A DNA stretch of 64,000 nucleotides from JAJDFU01 sp964641965 (lineage in GTDB: Bacteria > Bacteroidota > Bacteroidia > Chitinophagales > Saprospiraceae): assembly GCA_964641965.1 (NCBI GenBank), contig CAZXLD010000010.1, forward strand, positions 1 to 64,000, given 5' to 3'. Below the pieces are notes generated by a model. That model saw only the letters and a list, made by a program, of their open reading frames with translations, made no database searches and was not told where the DNA came from. Position numbers and translations under genes: made by a program. Shown here piece after piece: positions 42,326 to 51,712 of the stretch (position 1 is its first letter; every line of letters begins with the position of its first letter).

Positions 42326-44002
42326 TCAGCGACAAAGGTTTCCCGGTTGCGGCTTATCGTTACACGAGCCGGACTGGGAATGGGTCATGTGCACCTGCAT
42401 ATATTGTCCTTTCAAAACCGTCTGTTGTATAAATTGATCCATCTCCGGAATATATGCTTTGGCCAGTGGTAAACCAGCCCATTCATGCCCCCCACCACAG
42501 GCAGTGAACAAGTAACTGGACGTCTCTAATTCGGCTAGCCGCTGGGCAATGGAATAGGATCCGTACAAGGGCAAATAACCAACCGCACCTTTAGCACAGT
42601 AATGGTGGGGAGATGCTGCATAAGGGACGAGATTGTCACAGGTTCCATGGTAAAACATGGATGGAATGGCATTTTCCTCTTGTATTAATGAGATATCGAC
42701 GATTGCACCCGCCATACTAATGAGCCCGGCATATTGGAAGCCTTTGGGCAAGGATTCCAGTTTTCCTGGCGCATTGCTTTTATCCCAGAAAGCGGCGTGC
42801 AAAATGGCTTCTGCGCCTGCACTACTACCAGCTAATACAATTTTTGTAGGATCAATCCCAAGATCCGCTGTCTGGTCCAGTAGATACTGAGTAGCTGATC
42901 GAATGTCATTTACGGCAGCGAGAAAGGTCTTGAGTTTATTCTTGGCGGGCTGATCACAAGAAAATGATTTCCCTTTCATAGTTAACAGGTACGAAATATT
43001 AGCCACCGTATATCCTCGCCTCGCCAGATTTTGGGCAAAATCGATATGCCTCGGTTCGTCGCGTTGGCCTCCGGCGAACCCTCCCCCATGGACATAGATA
43101 ATCGTAGCACCATTTAAAATACCTGGATCTTCAGGCTGGAACAAATCCAGTTGGAGTAGCTCTTTTTGTTTCTTGGCATAGGTAGAAGTCGATGATCGGA
43201 CAGCCGAGGTCTTGAGTGACATGGCATCCATTTTCCTTTGCTGGAAGAGCCAAGGCAACAGCATCGGCTCTGCAAAAGTAGAATCCCAACTGTTATGATT
43301 CGCTTCTGGATATTCTGTATACCGCACCTCTGCTCCTTCAGCACGTAGTTTGTCATAAAGGTCTCTGGATAGCTGGGGAGGCACCACATCATCCAAAGCA
43401 CCATGAAAAAGCCAAACCGGAACCTGAGGTCCATAGGCTTTGGTCAAAGCCAAATTCCCACCTCCACAAATGGGAATAGCCGCTGCAAAACGTTCCGGCT
43501 GCCGGGCAATTAACTCCAGCGTGCCAAAGCCTCCCATGGAAAGCCCCATAACATAGATCCGCTTCGGGTCAACAGCTTCTTCCAGCTCAATTTTATCTAC
43601 TAATTCCATCACATAAGCCAGATCCTTATTCGGATCTGCACTAAAAGGAAAGGACCAGTTCTGGCCGTCCCGCTCTAATGAGGACCAAAAACCATTTTTA
43701 GGGCATTGAGGAAAAACCACAATTGCCGGAAACTTTTCCCGCTGTTTTTCATCCAAAAACAAATTGGCGCCATGCGTCAATTGAGCTTCATTATCAGCAC
43801 CTCTTTCACCGGCCCCATGCAGGAATAAGACCAATGGGTAAGATTGGTCCCGGTCATAAGATTCAGGGAATAAAATCCGATACGGTAGATTTCCGCCATC
43901 ACCCGCATTGAATATCCTAGCTTCAAAGGATTGTCCAAGGCTTGAAGAAATAGCAAAATGAAAACATCCGACCAGGAGAAAAGCCACCTTTTTTCGTAAC
44001 AT
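42326..44002 (-). CDS. Secreted tandem alpha/beta-hydrolase (two esterase domains)
   Basis: A 558-residue exported protein (signal peptide MLRKKVAFLLVGCFHFAISSSLGQ) with two fused alpha/beta-hydrolase domains. The first (about 30-260) has YPLVLFLHGAGERG, nucleophile elbow GLSMGGFG, Asp in HGALDDVVP and His in EANHNSWD, as in feruloyl-esterase/phospholipase-like proteins. The second (about 300-540) has the HSL/BD-FAE-type IIYVHGGGFAGG, elbow AGSSAGAEA, Asp region HGTCDNLVP and His in CGGGHEW. Both triads look complete. Such enzymes remove acyl groups from glycans or lipids. The start lies only 23 bases from the divergent PUL regulator, so it may belong to that locus (inference). Confidence 0.85.
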   Translation of the reverse strand: MLRKKVAFLLVGCFHFAISSSLGQSFEARIFNAGDGGNLPYRILFPESYDRDQSYPLVLFLHGAGERGADNEAQLTHGANLFLDEKQREKFPAIVVFPQCPKNGFWSSLERDGQNWSFPFSADPNKDLAYVMELVDKIELEEAVDPKRIYVMGLSMGGFGTLELIARQPERFAAAIPICGGGNLALTKAYGPQVPVWLFHGALDDVVPPQLSRDLYDKLRAEGAEVRYTEYPEANHNSWDSTFAEPMLLPWLFQQRKMDAMSLKTSAVRSSTSTYAKKQKELLQLDLFQPEDPGILNGATIIYVHGGGFAGGQRDEPRHIDFAQNLARRGYTVANISYLLTMKGKSFSCDQPAKNKLKTFLAAVNDIRSATQYLLDQTADLGIDPTKIVLAGSSAGAEAILHAAFWDKSNAPGKLESLPKGFQYAGLISMAGAIVDISLIQEENAIPSMFYHGTCDNLVPYAASPHHYCAKGAVGYLPLYGSYSIAQRLAELETSSYLFTACGGGHEWAGLPLAKAYIPEMDQFIQQTVLKGQYMQVHMTHSQSGSCNDKPQPGNLCR

Positions 44003-44025
44003 AACCTAACTTGAGCTTCTAGGAT

Positions 44026-46866
44026 TTGAAAAAAATGAAATATCGAATCCAAACGAATTGCAGGATAGGATTAAAGGTAACAGGAACAATTGCAATAAGT
44101 CTAACTTTTTGCGGGATGATCTTTGCTGCCTGGAACTCTCCCTTTCCGTCTACCCGGAGCGCTGAAATACCCCGGATCATCCATTATGAAATGGAAAGTA
44201 TTCAGGCTGGTCGACAAAACTGGTCCATTACTCAAGGGCAAAACGGATTTATATACACCGGTAACGACCGGGGTCTCTTGGAATTCGATGGCCATCGCTG
44301 GATGTTGCGGCCGCTTCCGGGTCACCACCGGATCCGATCTGTCGCTTCGGATTCAATGGGCCGGATCTATACCGGCGGTTTTGGAGATTTTGGATTCTGG
44401 TCCTACGATTCTATCGGGCAACTCCATTTTCAGTCGCTCAAAACCAAGATCAGGAGTTCCATATTTGATCAGGAAGAGATATGGAACATTGTAATTCATC
44501 CAAAAGGAGTACTATTTCAGTCCTTTTCTGCTCTTTACCTTTGGCAGGGAGATACCGTCCGCAATCTTACCGTCCCGGGCAACATCATGTTTATACAAAA
44601 CATTGGTGAGCGTTTTTACTTGCCCGTTATCCGTCAGGGTTTGTATACCCTATCCCTCAATGGCGATCTGCAACTTGTTGAAGACTCCGAATTTCTAGCC
44701 CAATTCAGCATTAGTGCCGTATTCGAAGTAGATGGGGACCTATGCGTCGGCACAAAGAAGAACGGTATCTTTATCAAAAAGCCGTCCAGTTGGGTTCCGT
44801 GGAATTCACCAGTGAATGACTGGCTGAAGCAATTTGAATTGAATAAAGCCCTGGTTTTGAAGTCCGGCATGCTCGCCTTGGGCACCATTCGCAATGGGGC
44901 TTTTCTCATTGGGACCGACGGCAGCCTCGCCTACCACCTCAAACGAGGTAAGGGCCTTCAGAATAATACCGTACTAGCCTTTCGAGAGGATCGTGCCCAT
45001 AACCTCTGGATCGGTCTGGACAATGGACTGGATCTGGTCGTTTTAAATGATCCTACTGTTTATTTCATCGATGAGGAAGGGAATGTAGGTTCGGTATATG
45101 GTGCTGCCCGGTTTCAAAACCGCTTTTATCTAGGTACTAATCAAGGTCTATTTGTTCAATCCTTTAAACCAGAGGAAGTTCCTAATTTTGAGTTGGTTGG
45201 TAATTTAGTAGGGCAAGTTTGGGATTTGCATGCCACTGATTACGGCCTACTCTGCGGCAATAACGAAGGGACCTATCTGATAGGTAGCGCTGGAAACCCC
45301 AAATTAATATCTGATGTCAATGGGGGCTGGTCATTTTGCCAAGTTCCCGAAAAAGAAGGCTGCATTTTCCAAGGTACTTACACCGGAATCTCGAAATTTA
45401 TACTGAATAACGGCCAATGGGAGCACGCCGGACAGCTGGCAAACTTCTCTTTTCCGATAAACAAATTGCTGTACGAAAAAGATCGTTGGTTTTGGGCCCA
45501 ACACCCCATCAAAGGATTGTTTCGGATTCACTTGTCAAAGGATTGGGCGTCTGTAGACCAGATTCAAACCTTCAGCGAGGTAAATGGCTTACCCGACCAA
45601 TTCAATATATCCATTACGAATCTAGAGGGTGAAATCATTGTTTGGTCTGACGAAAAAAATTTGATCTGGGACTCGGTCAAACAACGTCTCCAGCCGGTTC
45701 AACCGGATCACCGGTTTTATTCTCCAAACCAGATTCTGGCCCTGGAGTCCGGTTCTTATCTAGAGGTTCTAGAGGAGTCTATTCTCCTGAATCAGCTTGG
45801 CAACCATCCTTTTAACCTGCCCTTGCGATTAGTAGATGGCTATAAAGTAGCTATACCACTTAAGCAACACATCCTGTTTTGTATGGATAATGGTTATGCG
45901 CTTTATCCTAAAGACCGGGAACCTACCGAGGTATTTGTCCCCGATTTGATGCCCAGGTGGATCCTTAGCTACAACGGGCAACTCCAGCAGTCTCCGGTTT
46001 ATATGCCGCTCTCCTCCCCACATCCCGTTCGCTTTCCCAGGAATACAGGTCGGATCCTTTTCCATTTTGCCACCCCCAATTTTGAAAAAGAAGCCTTATA
46101 CCGGTATCGAGTGGTGGGCTTAGATGAACAGTGGTCACCTTGGAGATCGGAACCGTTTGTTGATTTAGTCAACCTTCCACCTGGGTTCTATCATTTGGAA
46201 GTAGAATCCAATCTCACTGGTCAAGGCTGGCAATACCACTTCCGAATCCCTGTTCCCTGGTACTTGAGCACAGGGGCAATGGTGCTTTGGATAATTTTGA
46301 TAGGCGGCCTGTTTGTCGCTCTCCTTCGTTGGCACCGGATACGATTAGCTCGGGAGAAGTTAAATCAGATGCAAAAGCAACGAAAGGAACTACGAAGGCA
46401 ACGACTGAAAACCCAAACGCGGCAGCTCGAATTCAATTTGGAACAGCAATCCAAAGAGCTGGTAAATACGGCCTACAACCTGGCCCGCAAAAATGAGGTG
46501 CTTAGTCAGGTAAAAAAGCAACTCAACAAGCTGGAAAAAAGTGAAACCCAAACCACAACTCCGATTCGGAAGGTTATCCAAACCATTGACGCCCATTTGG
46601 ATGATGATAAAGACCGGCAGTTATTTGACCAATATTTCAATCAGGTTCACAATCACTTTTTCGATCGATTGAAACACGATCACCCCAACTTAACCTCTGC
46701 CGACCTCCAATTAGCTGCTTTCCTGAAGATGAATCTCTCCACTAAAGAGATTGCGCCCTTGCTGCACATTAGCATTCGAGGAGTCGAAAACCGTCGCTAT
46801 CGACTCCGAAAAAAAATGAATCTGTCTCCAGAAACCAACTTAAACGAATATTTCATCCAGTTCTAG
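44026..46866 (+). CDS. Membrane-spanning beta-propeller/Y_Y_Y/LuxR-type PUL regulator
   Basis: A 946-residue sensor-regulator. An N-terminal hydrophobic segment (about 14-34) precedes a large periplasmic beta-propeller with repeats such as GFIYTGNDRGLLEFDGHRW and DRAHNLWIGLDNGLDLVV (about 60-640). A Y_Y_Y-like domain follows (ALYRYRVVGLDEQWSPW, about 675-740). A transmembrane helix (about 752-770) leads to a cytoplasmic coiled coil and a C-terminal LuxR-type helix-turn-helix (LTSADLQLAAFLKMNLSTKEIAPLLHI, split over about 890-920; GVENRRYRLRKKM). There is no histidine-kinase domain, so it should bind DNA directly, like SusR-type regulators. It precedes two GH144-type genes and susCD and is their likely activator. 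Confidence 0.85.
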   Translation: MKKMKYRIQTNCRIGLKVTGTIAISLTFCGMIFAAWNSPFPSTRSAEIPRIIHYEMESIQAGRQNWSITQGQNGFIYTGNDRGLLEFDGHRWMLRPLPGHHRIRSVASDSMGRIYTGGFGDFGFWSYDSIGQLHFQSLKTKIRSSIFDQEEIWNIVIHPKGVLFQSFSALYLWQGDTVRNLTVPGNIMFIQNIGERFYLPVIRQGLYTLSLNGDLQLVEDSEFLAQFSISAVFEVDGDLCVGTKKNGIFIKKPSSWVPWNSPVNDWLKQFELNKALVLKSGMLALGTIRNGAFLIGTDGSLAYHLKRGKGLQNNTVLAFREDRAHNLWIGLDNGLDLVVLNDPTVYFIDEEGNVGSVYGAARFQNRFYLGTNQGLFVQSFKPEEVPNFELVGNLVGQVWDLHATDYGLLCGNNEGTYLIGSAGNPKLISDVNGGWSFCQVPEKEGCIFQGTYTGISKFILNNGQWEHAGQLANFSFPINKLLYEKDRWFWAQHPIKGLFRIHLSKDWASVDQIQTFSEVNGLPDQFNISITNLEGEIIVWSDEKNLIWDSVKQRLQPVQPDHRFYSPNQILALESGSYLEVLEESILLNQLGNHPFNLPLRLVDGYKVAIPLKQHILFCMDNGYALYPKDREPTEVFVPDLMPRWILSYNGQLQQSPVYMPLSSPHPVRFPRNTGRILFHFATPNFEKEALYRYRVVGLDEQWSPWRSEPFVDLVNLPPGFYHLEVESNLTGQGWQYHFRIPVPWYLSTGAMVLWIILIGGLFVALLRWHRIRLAREKLNQMQKQRKELRRQRLKTQTRQLEFNLEQQSKELVNTAYNLARKNEVLSQVKKQLNKLEKSETQTTTPIRKVIQTIDAHLDDDKDRQLFDQYFNQVHNHFFDRLKHDHPNLTSADLQLAAFLKMNLSTKEIAPLLHISIRGVENRRYRLRKKMNLSPETNLNEYFIQF

Positions 46867-46981
46867 GCCTTGAGTTATTGCTTTCAGGCATTGGCGTAGT
46901 AAAAGTGTAGTCTTTTTTTATTGAAAACGGACCGATTTGCCGAGTTTTATATGGTACGGGAAGTTATTCTCTTATTTTTAT

Positions 46982-48889
46982 ATGGAATTGAAAAACAAAG
47001 AGCAGAGACAGTTGACCTATTGGAGTACGTATTCCGGATATCTGATCCAGGGTATATGCTTCTGTTTATTGGCAGGCAACATGGGGGCCCAAAACCCACC
47101 TTCCGGTTTGGTAGCTGTGGGATATGACAGCCACATTGAATTAAACTGGGATATCAATCCGGATATCGAGGTGAAATCCGCTCAGGTGTATCGAAGCAGT
47201 GATGGAGGATTAACTTTCCAACCTGTTACCATGGTTTCTACTCCCAGTACCTACTACATCGATTTTACGGGTAGAGAAGATGTATCCTACCAATATTTTC
47301 TCACTTCGATCAATACCCAGGGAAGAGAAAGCGCACCCTCGGATACGATTTCCGCGGGAACCTTTGAAATGACTGATGACGAATTGCTCACCATGGTGCA
47401 GCAATATACGTTCCGCTATTTTTGGGATTTTGCGCATCCGATTTCCGGTCTTGCCCGGGAACGCAATACGACAGCTACTGTTACAACCGGAGGTTCCGGC
47501 TTTGGTATTATGGCCATCCTAGTAGGTATTGAACGGGGGTTTATTACCCGGGAAGAAGGCCGTGACCGTTTGCTCAAGATTGCTAATTTCCTTACCGATA
47601 AAGCCCAACGTTTTAAAGGAGTGTACTCACATTGGCTCAATGGGGCTACAGGGGTAGTCATTCCATTTAGTCCTCGGGATAATGGTGGCGATCTGGTAGA
47701 GACTGCCTTTTTGCTGGAAGGCCTATTAACTGCCAGGGCTTACTTTTCAACTGACACGCCAGAAGAAACAGAGCTAAGGGGCTTGATCACAGATATATGG
47801 GAAACAGTAGACTTTAACTGGTATCGCAAACAGGTAGAAAAAGTACTTTGGTGGCATTGGTCGCCCGATTTTAATTTCGATATCGATCTGCAGATCCGTG
47901 GATTCAATGAAACCCACATCGTCTACCTTTTAGCTATTGCCTCCCCGGTACCCTCATTTCGAGTACCAACCAGCCTCTATCATGAAGGTTGGGCCGGCCT
48001 TTCAAGTTATACCAACGGCTCCTCTTACTACGGATATCCCCTGGAAGTAGGTGGATTCCGCGGAGGTCCGCTCTTCTTCTCTCATTATTCCTACATCGGA
48101 TGGGACCCCAGGTACATGAAAGATGAATACACCAATTATTTTAATCGAAATACGTACCATACGCTGATCAATCGGGCACATAGTATCGAAAATCCATATG
48201 ATCGAGTTGGGTATAGTGCAAAATGTTGGGGTATCACAGCAAGCGACGATCCAGATGGTTATTTGGCACACTCCCCTGCCAATTCACAACGGGACAACGG
48301 AACGATAAGCCCAACTGCAGCCTTAAGTTCCATGCCTTACACACCGGAATTTTCTATGGAGGCCCTCAAGCACTTTTACCGTGACCTGGGTGATCGGCTT
48401 TGGGGGCAATATGGATTTTACGATGCATTCAACCTGGGCCGCAATTGGTTTGCGAATAGCTACCTCGCTATTGACCAGGGACCCATCATTTGTATGATTG
48501 AAAATCATCGCACTGGCTTACTATGGGAAAATTTCATGCAAAATCCGGAGATCATGCCGGCTATGGAAGCGATCGGATTCGAGCCGGACAGTACATTGGT
48601 CGTTTCAACGGTAGAACGCAAAGTACCAGTAAAGGAACTTGAAGTATTCCCTAACCCAGCAAACGATCAACTCTACATTATTGCTGATGGCGTACAAAAC
48701 AGAGATGCCCAACTGGAGGTTGCCGGCCTGGATGGAAAGCTGATTCCTACGCAGATTACGAACACTACCTATTCTGGAGATATAAAGCTATGGCAATTGT
48801 CGACAATCAGCTGGGAACCTGGCATCTACGTAGCACGCGTACGATCCGGGAGACAGCTGTTTGTAAGACGAATAGTCATAACCAGATAA
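46982..48889 (+). CDS. T9SS-exported GH144-type beta-1,2-glucanase candidate
   Basis: A 635-residue secreted enzyme from the ATG at 46982 (signal segment GYLIQGICFCLLAGNMGAQ). A frame from 46937 would add 15 residues. An FN3-like domain (about 40-125) is followed by the 'glucoamylase-like' GH144 catalytic domain (about 135-535): YTFRYFWDFAHP, GGDLVETAFLLEGLL with E240, and FNETHIVYLLAIASP with E310. By position these are the acidic residues discussed for GH144. A T9SS type A domain ends the chain (VFPNPANDQLYI). GH144 includes endo-beta-1,2-glucanases (Chitinophaga) and an exo-sophorohydrolase. Surface cleavage of beta-1,2-glucan is the likely job. Confidence 0.84.
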   Translation: MELKNKEQRQLTYWSTYSGYLIQGICFCLLAGNMGAQNPPSGLVAVGYDSHIELNWDINPDIEVKSAQVYRSSDGGLTFQPVTMVSTPSTYYIDFTGREDVSYQYFLTSINTQGRESAPSDTISAGTFEMTDDELLTMVQQYTFRYFWDFAHPISGLARERNTTATVTTGGSGFGIMAILVGIERGFITREEGRDRLLKIANFLTDKAQRFKGVYSHWLNGATGVVIPFSPRDNGGDLVETAFLLEGLLTARAYFSTDTPEETELRGLITDIWETVDFNWYRKQVEKVLWWHWSPDFNFDIDLQIRGFNETHIVYLLAIASPVPSFRVPTSLYHEGWAGLSSYTNGSSYYGYPLEVGGFRGGPLFFSHYSYIGWDPRYMKDEYTNYFNRNTYHTLINRAHSIENPYDRVGYSAKCWGITASDDPDGYLAHSPANSQRDNGTISPTAALSSMPYTPEFSMEALKHFYRDLGDRLWGQYGFYDAFNLGRNWFANSYLAIDQGPIICMIENHRTGLLWENFMQNPEIMPAMEAIGFEPDSTLVVSTVERKVPVKELEVFPNPANDQLYIIADGVQNRDAQLEVAGLDGKLIPTQITNTTYSGDIKLWQLSTISWEPGIYVARVRSGRQLFVRRIVITR

Positions 48890-48918
48890 TATTTTTTAAC
48901 CAAACTCATCCCTAATCT

Positions 48919-51645
48919 ATGAAGCGATTTCTTTACACTTTCATCGCGCTACTTACCTTCGGGATCTGTCTTCAAGGCCAAACGGTCATTGAAGATTTCG
49001 AAGACGGAGGCAAGCTTCGCTGGGACACCCTAATCCAGGGATCATTCGCCATTGTGGCCAATCCAGAAGATACCACCGGGCGAAATCCAAGCCCCGATGT
49101 GGGTTCTTACACCAAAGACACCTTTGGCTTCAGCCTTTTCCGGACATTTTTGGAAACTCCGCTCGATCTGAGCCTTGAAAACGAATTCTCCATTCAGGTT
49201 TACGCCGGTGAGGCCACCTCCTTCATTTTCAAACTTCAGGGGCCTGGTCAGGCTATCGAGGCTAGGACGAATATACCTGTTGCCAATCAGTGGAGGACCT
49301 ATACCTTTGATTTTAGCCAAGCGGCAGGTTTAGACAGTCTAAACCAAATCCTGATCTTTTTTGACCCGGGGGATGGAGAAAGCACAGACACTTACCTGGT
49401 CGACAACATCATTCAGAACCCGGAAGGTCCCTGCGCCGGCACAGTCCCGGATCCAACCCTCCTGGATGATTTCGAATGTCAGCGAAATGCCACCTATGGC
49501 GTTGGGTTCGACAGCCTTACCGCAGTACCCAATCCAGATGCATCCGGTATCAATACCAGTAGTACTGTGGGGCGTTGGGGAGATCCGCCCAACAACAACT
49601 TTAGTGCGTTGGTGCTTGATTATGAAGTAAATGTAGACTTGACTACCAACAATCAGCTGAATGCAAAAGTCTGGGCACCTGCCGGAGCAACCACCATGGG
49701 CTTCAAGTTGGAAGGAGGAGCCTCTCCGGCAGTTGAAACAACAGCTGAAATACCTGAATCGGAGACTTGGATCCAGTATTCCATTGACTTTAGCGATCAA
49801 GCCAACGCTAATCACAAACGGGTTGTCCTCTTTTTCGGCTTTAACGAATCGGATACCGTATCAACGGTTTGGTATGTGGACGATATTTCATTCACAGAAC
49901 TCGTTGCACCTGGTCCGCTGGAAGACTTCGAAGAAGGCGGAAAACTGATCTGGACCGGTACCAACGGTACTTTTGATGGTCCGATTGCCAATCCGGACGC
50001 TTCAGGGGAGAACACTAGCGCCAACATTGGTTCCTTTGCCAAATCTGCCGCCTTGGGACAGGTATCTGCTGCCCTCCCGGAAGGTATTGATCTGAGTGTA
50101 TTCCCACAGGTGAACCTGCAAGTATGGGCTCCTGCCGGAGCAACTGAAGTCCGGATGAGCTTAGTCAGCCCATTGGAAGGTGTTAAATCGGCTACTGCCC
50201 CGATTGAGGAAACTGAAACCTGGGTCAACCTTGGATTCGACTTTACCGAAAGTCAAGATATTACTGATTTTGACCAGGTTCAGTTGATCTTTGATCCGGG
50301 GATAGAGAACACAAGTGCCTTTTTCTTCGATAACTTGAGCGTGGGTCAATCCACCGTAGATCCCTGTCTGGAAGTAGATAGCATTCCCACAGCTATTGAT
50401 GATTTCGAATGTCAACGGAACTATGACGTCATCAATGGAGGTAACCAGCTGGAGGTTGTTGTCAATCCGGATGTAAGCGATGGTAATCCAAGCACCACGG
50501 TGGGTAAATATACCGATCCGGACGACCAGTTTTCAGCACTGTCTTATAGTACCGGCCAGTCCATAGACTTATCTATTTACAATATCCTTTCTGTAAAAAT
50601 CTGGTCTCCTGCAGTAGTGCCCTTAGGCTTCAAATTGGAAGGCGGCTCAAGTGCACCTTTCGAGACCACTATGATGGTGAGCGAAGCCGGCGAATGGATC
50701 GAATATTTAATCCCGTTCACCGACCAGGCGGAAGGCGATTTTCAGACCTTATCTATTTTCTTCAATTTCGGCGTAGCACCGGGTACCAATACGGATGAAT
50801 ATTTCATCGATGATGTAAAATGGGTGCGGCCAACGATAACAGGCTGTATCGCCAACTTTGAAGAACCTGCCTTCTCTGTTCCTTCCTGGCAGTATTTTGC
50901 GAATGGCGATGGTGCCAATTCCTCGGGTATCCAAAACTTGGTAGTACCTAACCCGGACCAGTCTGGTATCAATATGAGTGAAACCGTTGCTCAATTCATC
51001 GAAACACCAGACGGTAATAATTTTGCCGGTGCTTTTTCCAATCCGAACCCGGATGCGCCTTTCAATATCGGTGAAGATCGCCAGCTTACAGCTAAGATCT
51101 GGATGCCGGTGGCAGGTCGTGTTGTATTGAAAGTAGAGCAGGGACTTGACGGGGCACCGAGCTCCGGAGATATCTTCTCGGATGAGGATTATGATACGCC
51201 CGGACAATGGAAGGAGTTGACCTGGACCTACACCCTGACTCAGGGGGGAGATCCTATCCCGGCGAACTCAGTCTACCAACGGCTGACCATTATTCCCAAC
51301 TTCGATGAAATTCCAGAAGTAGAACAGACTCACTTCTTCGATGATATTGCTATCAAAGGAGGAGATTGCGCCAACCCAACAGTAAACATTTTCAATCCGG
51401 TACGGGTAGAAACTTTCCGAATGTTTCCCAACCCAGCCTATGATCGACTCACTGTTGAGAAAGTGCAATCCGTACGCCGTTATGCGATCTTCAATAATCT
51501 CGGACAACGGGTTATGATTATCCAGGATGCTACAGCCTTCAATGTTCAGATCGACATTCAGAATCTGAATACCGGTATGTATTACCTCAACGGCTACAAC
51601 GATTCCGGCAAGCTGGTTGCTTCCGGACGATTTATAAAGCGTTAA
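48919..51645 (+). CDS. Five-module A-B-A-B-C repeat protein with T9SS domain, candidate glycan binder
   Basis: A 908-residue secreted protein (signal peptide MKRFLYTFIALLTFGICLQGQ). Five beta-rich modules start near residues 25, 183, 335, 494 and 645, each opening with a (D/N)FE motif and containing VxNPDxSGxNxS and a late FFDN/DDI strand. Modules 1 and 3 (DFE-D/E-GGKL) are more alike, as are 2 and 4 (DDFECQRN), so a roughly 310-residue pair was duplicated. A T9SS type A domain follows (about 830-908, MFPNPAYDRLTVEK). No catalytic motif is visible. Located between two GH144-type genes, it probably binds the glycan at the surface, like CBM-type galactose-binding folds (inference). Confidence 0.8.
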   Translation: MKRFLYTFIALLTFGICLQGQTVIEDFEDGGKLRWDTLIQGSFAIVANPEDTTGRNPSPDVGSYTKDTFGFSLFRTFLETPLDLSLENEFSIQVYAGEATSFIFKLQGPGQAIEARTNIPVANQWRTYTFDFSQAAGLDSLNQILIFFDPGDGESTDTYLVDNIIQNPEGPCAGTVPDPTLLDDFECQRNATYGVGFDSLTAVPNPDASGINTSSTVGRWGDPPNNNFSALVLDYEVNVDLTTNNQLNAKVWAPAGATTMGFKLEGGASPAVETTAEIPESETWIQYSIDFSDQANANHKRVVLFFGFNESDTVSTVWYVDDISFTELVAPGPLEDFEEGGKLIWTGTNGTFDGPIANPDASGENTSANIGSFAKSAALGQVSAALPEGIDLSVFPQVNLQVWAPAGATEVRMSLVSPLEGVKSATAPIEETETWVNLGFDFTESQDITDFDQVQLIFDPGIENTSAFFFDNLSVGQSTVDPCLEVDSIPTAIDDFECQRNYDVINGGNQLEVVVNPDVSDGNPSTTVGKYTDPDDQFSALSYSTGQSIDLSIYNILSVKIWSPAVVPLGFKLEGGSSAPFETTMMVSEAGEWIEYLIPFTDQAEGDFQTLSIFFNFGVAPGTNTDEYFIDDVKWVRPTITGCIANFEEPAFSVPSWQYFANGDGANSSGIQNLVVPNPDQSGINMSETVAQFIETPDGNNFAGAFSNPNPDAPFNIGEDRQLTAKIWMPVAGRVVLKVEQGLDGAPSSGDIFSDEDYDTPGQWKELTWTYTLTQGGDPIPANSVYQRLTIIPNFDEIPEVEQTHFFDDIAIKGGDCANPTVNIFNPVRVETFRMFPNPAYDRLTVEKVQSVRRYAIFNNLGQRVMIIQDATAFNVQIDIQNLNTGMYYLNGYNDSGKLVASGRFIKR

Positions 51646-51664
51646 TTTCCATACAATAGTATTC

Positions 51665-51695
51665 ATGCGGAAGGCTGATCAGCCTTCCGCATTTT
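51665..51695 (+). terminator. Strong palindromic terminator inside the PUL
   Basis: A perfect 14-bp inverted repeat (51665-51678 with 51679-51692, centre TGA/TCA) followed by TTTT lies 20 bases after the repeat-protein stop and 20 bases before the second GH144 gene. It probably terminates or attenuates transcription between the two parts of the locus. Confidence 0.8.
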
Positions 51696-51712
51696 AACCA
51701 TCCCTGGTCACA

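Noticed and set aside
44026..46866. Regulator as a hybrid two-component histidine kinase
   Set aside because: No HisKA, HATPase or receiver motif; the C-terminus is a coiled coil plus LuxR-type helix-turn-helix.
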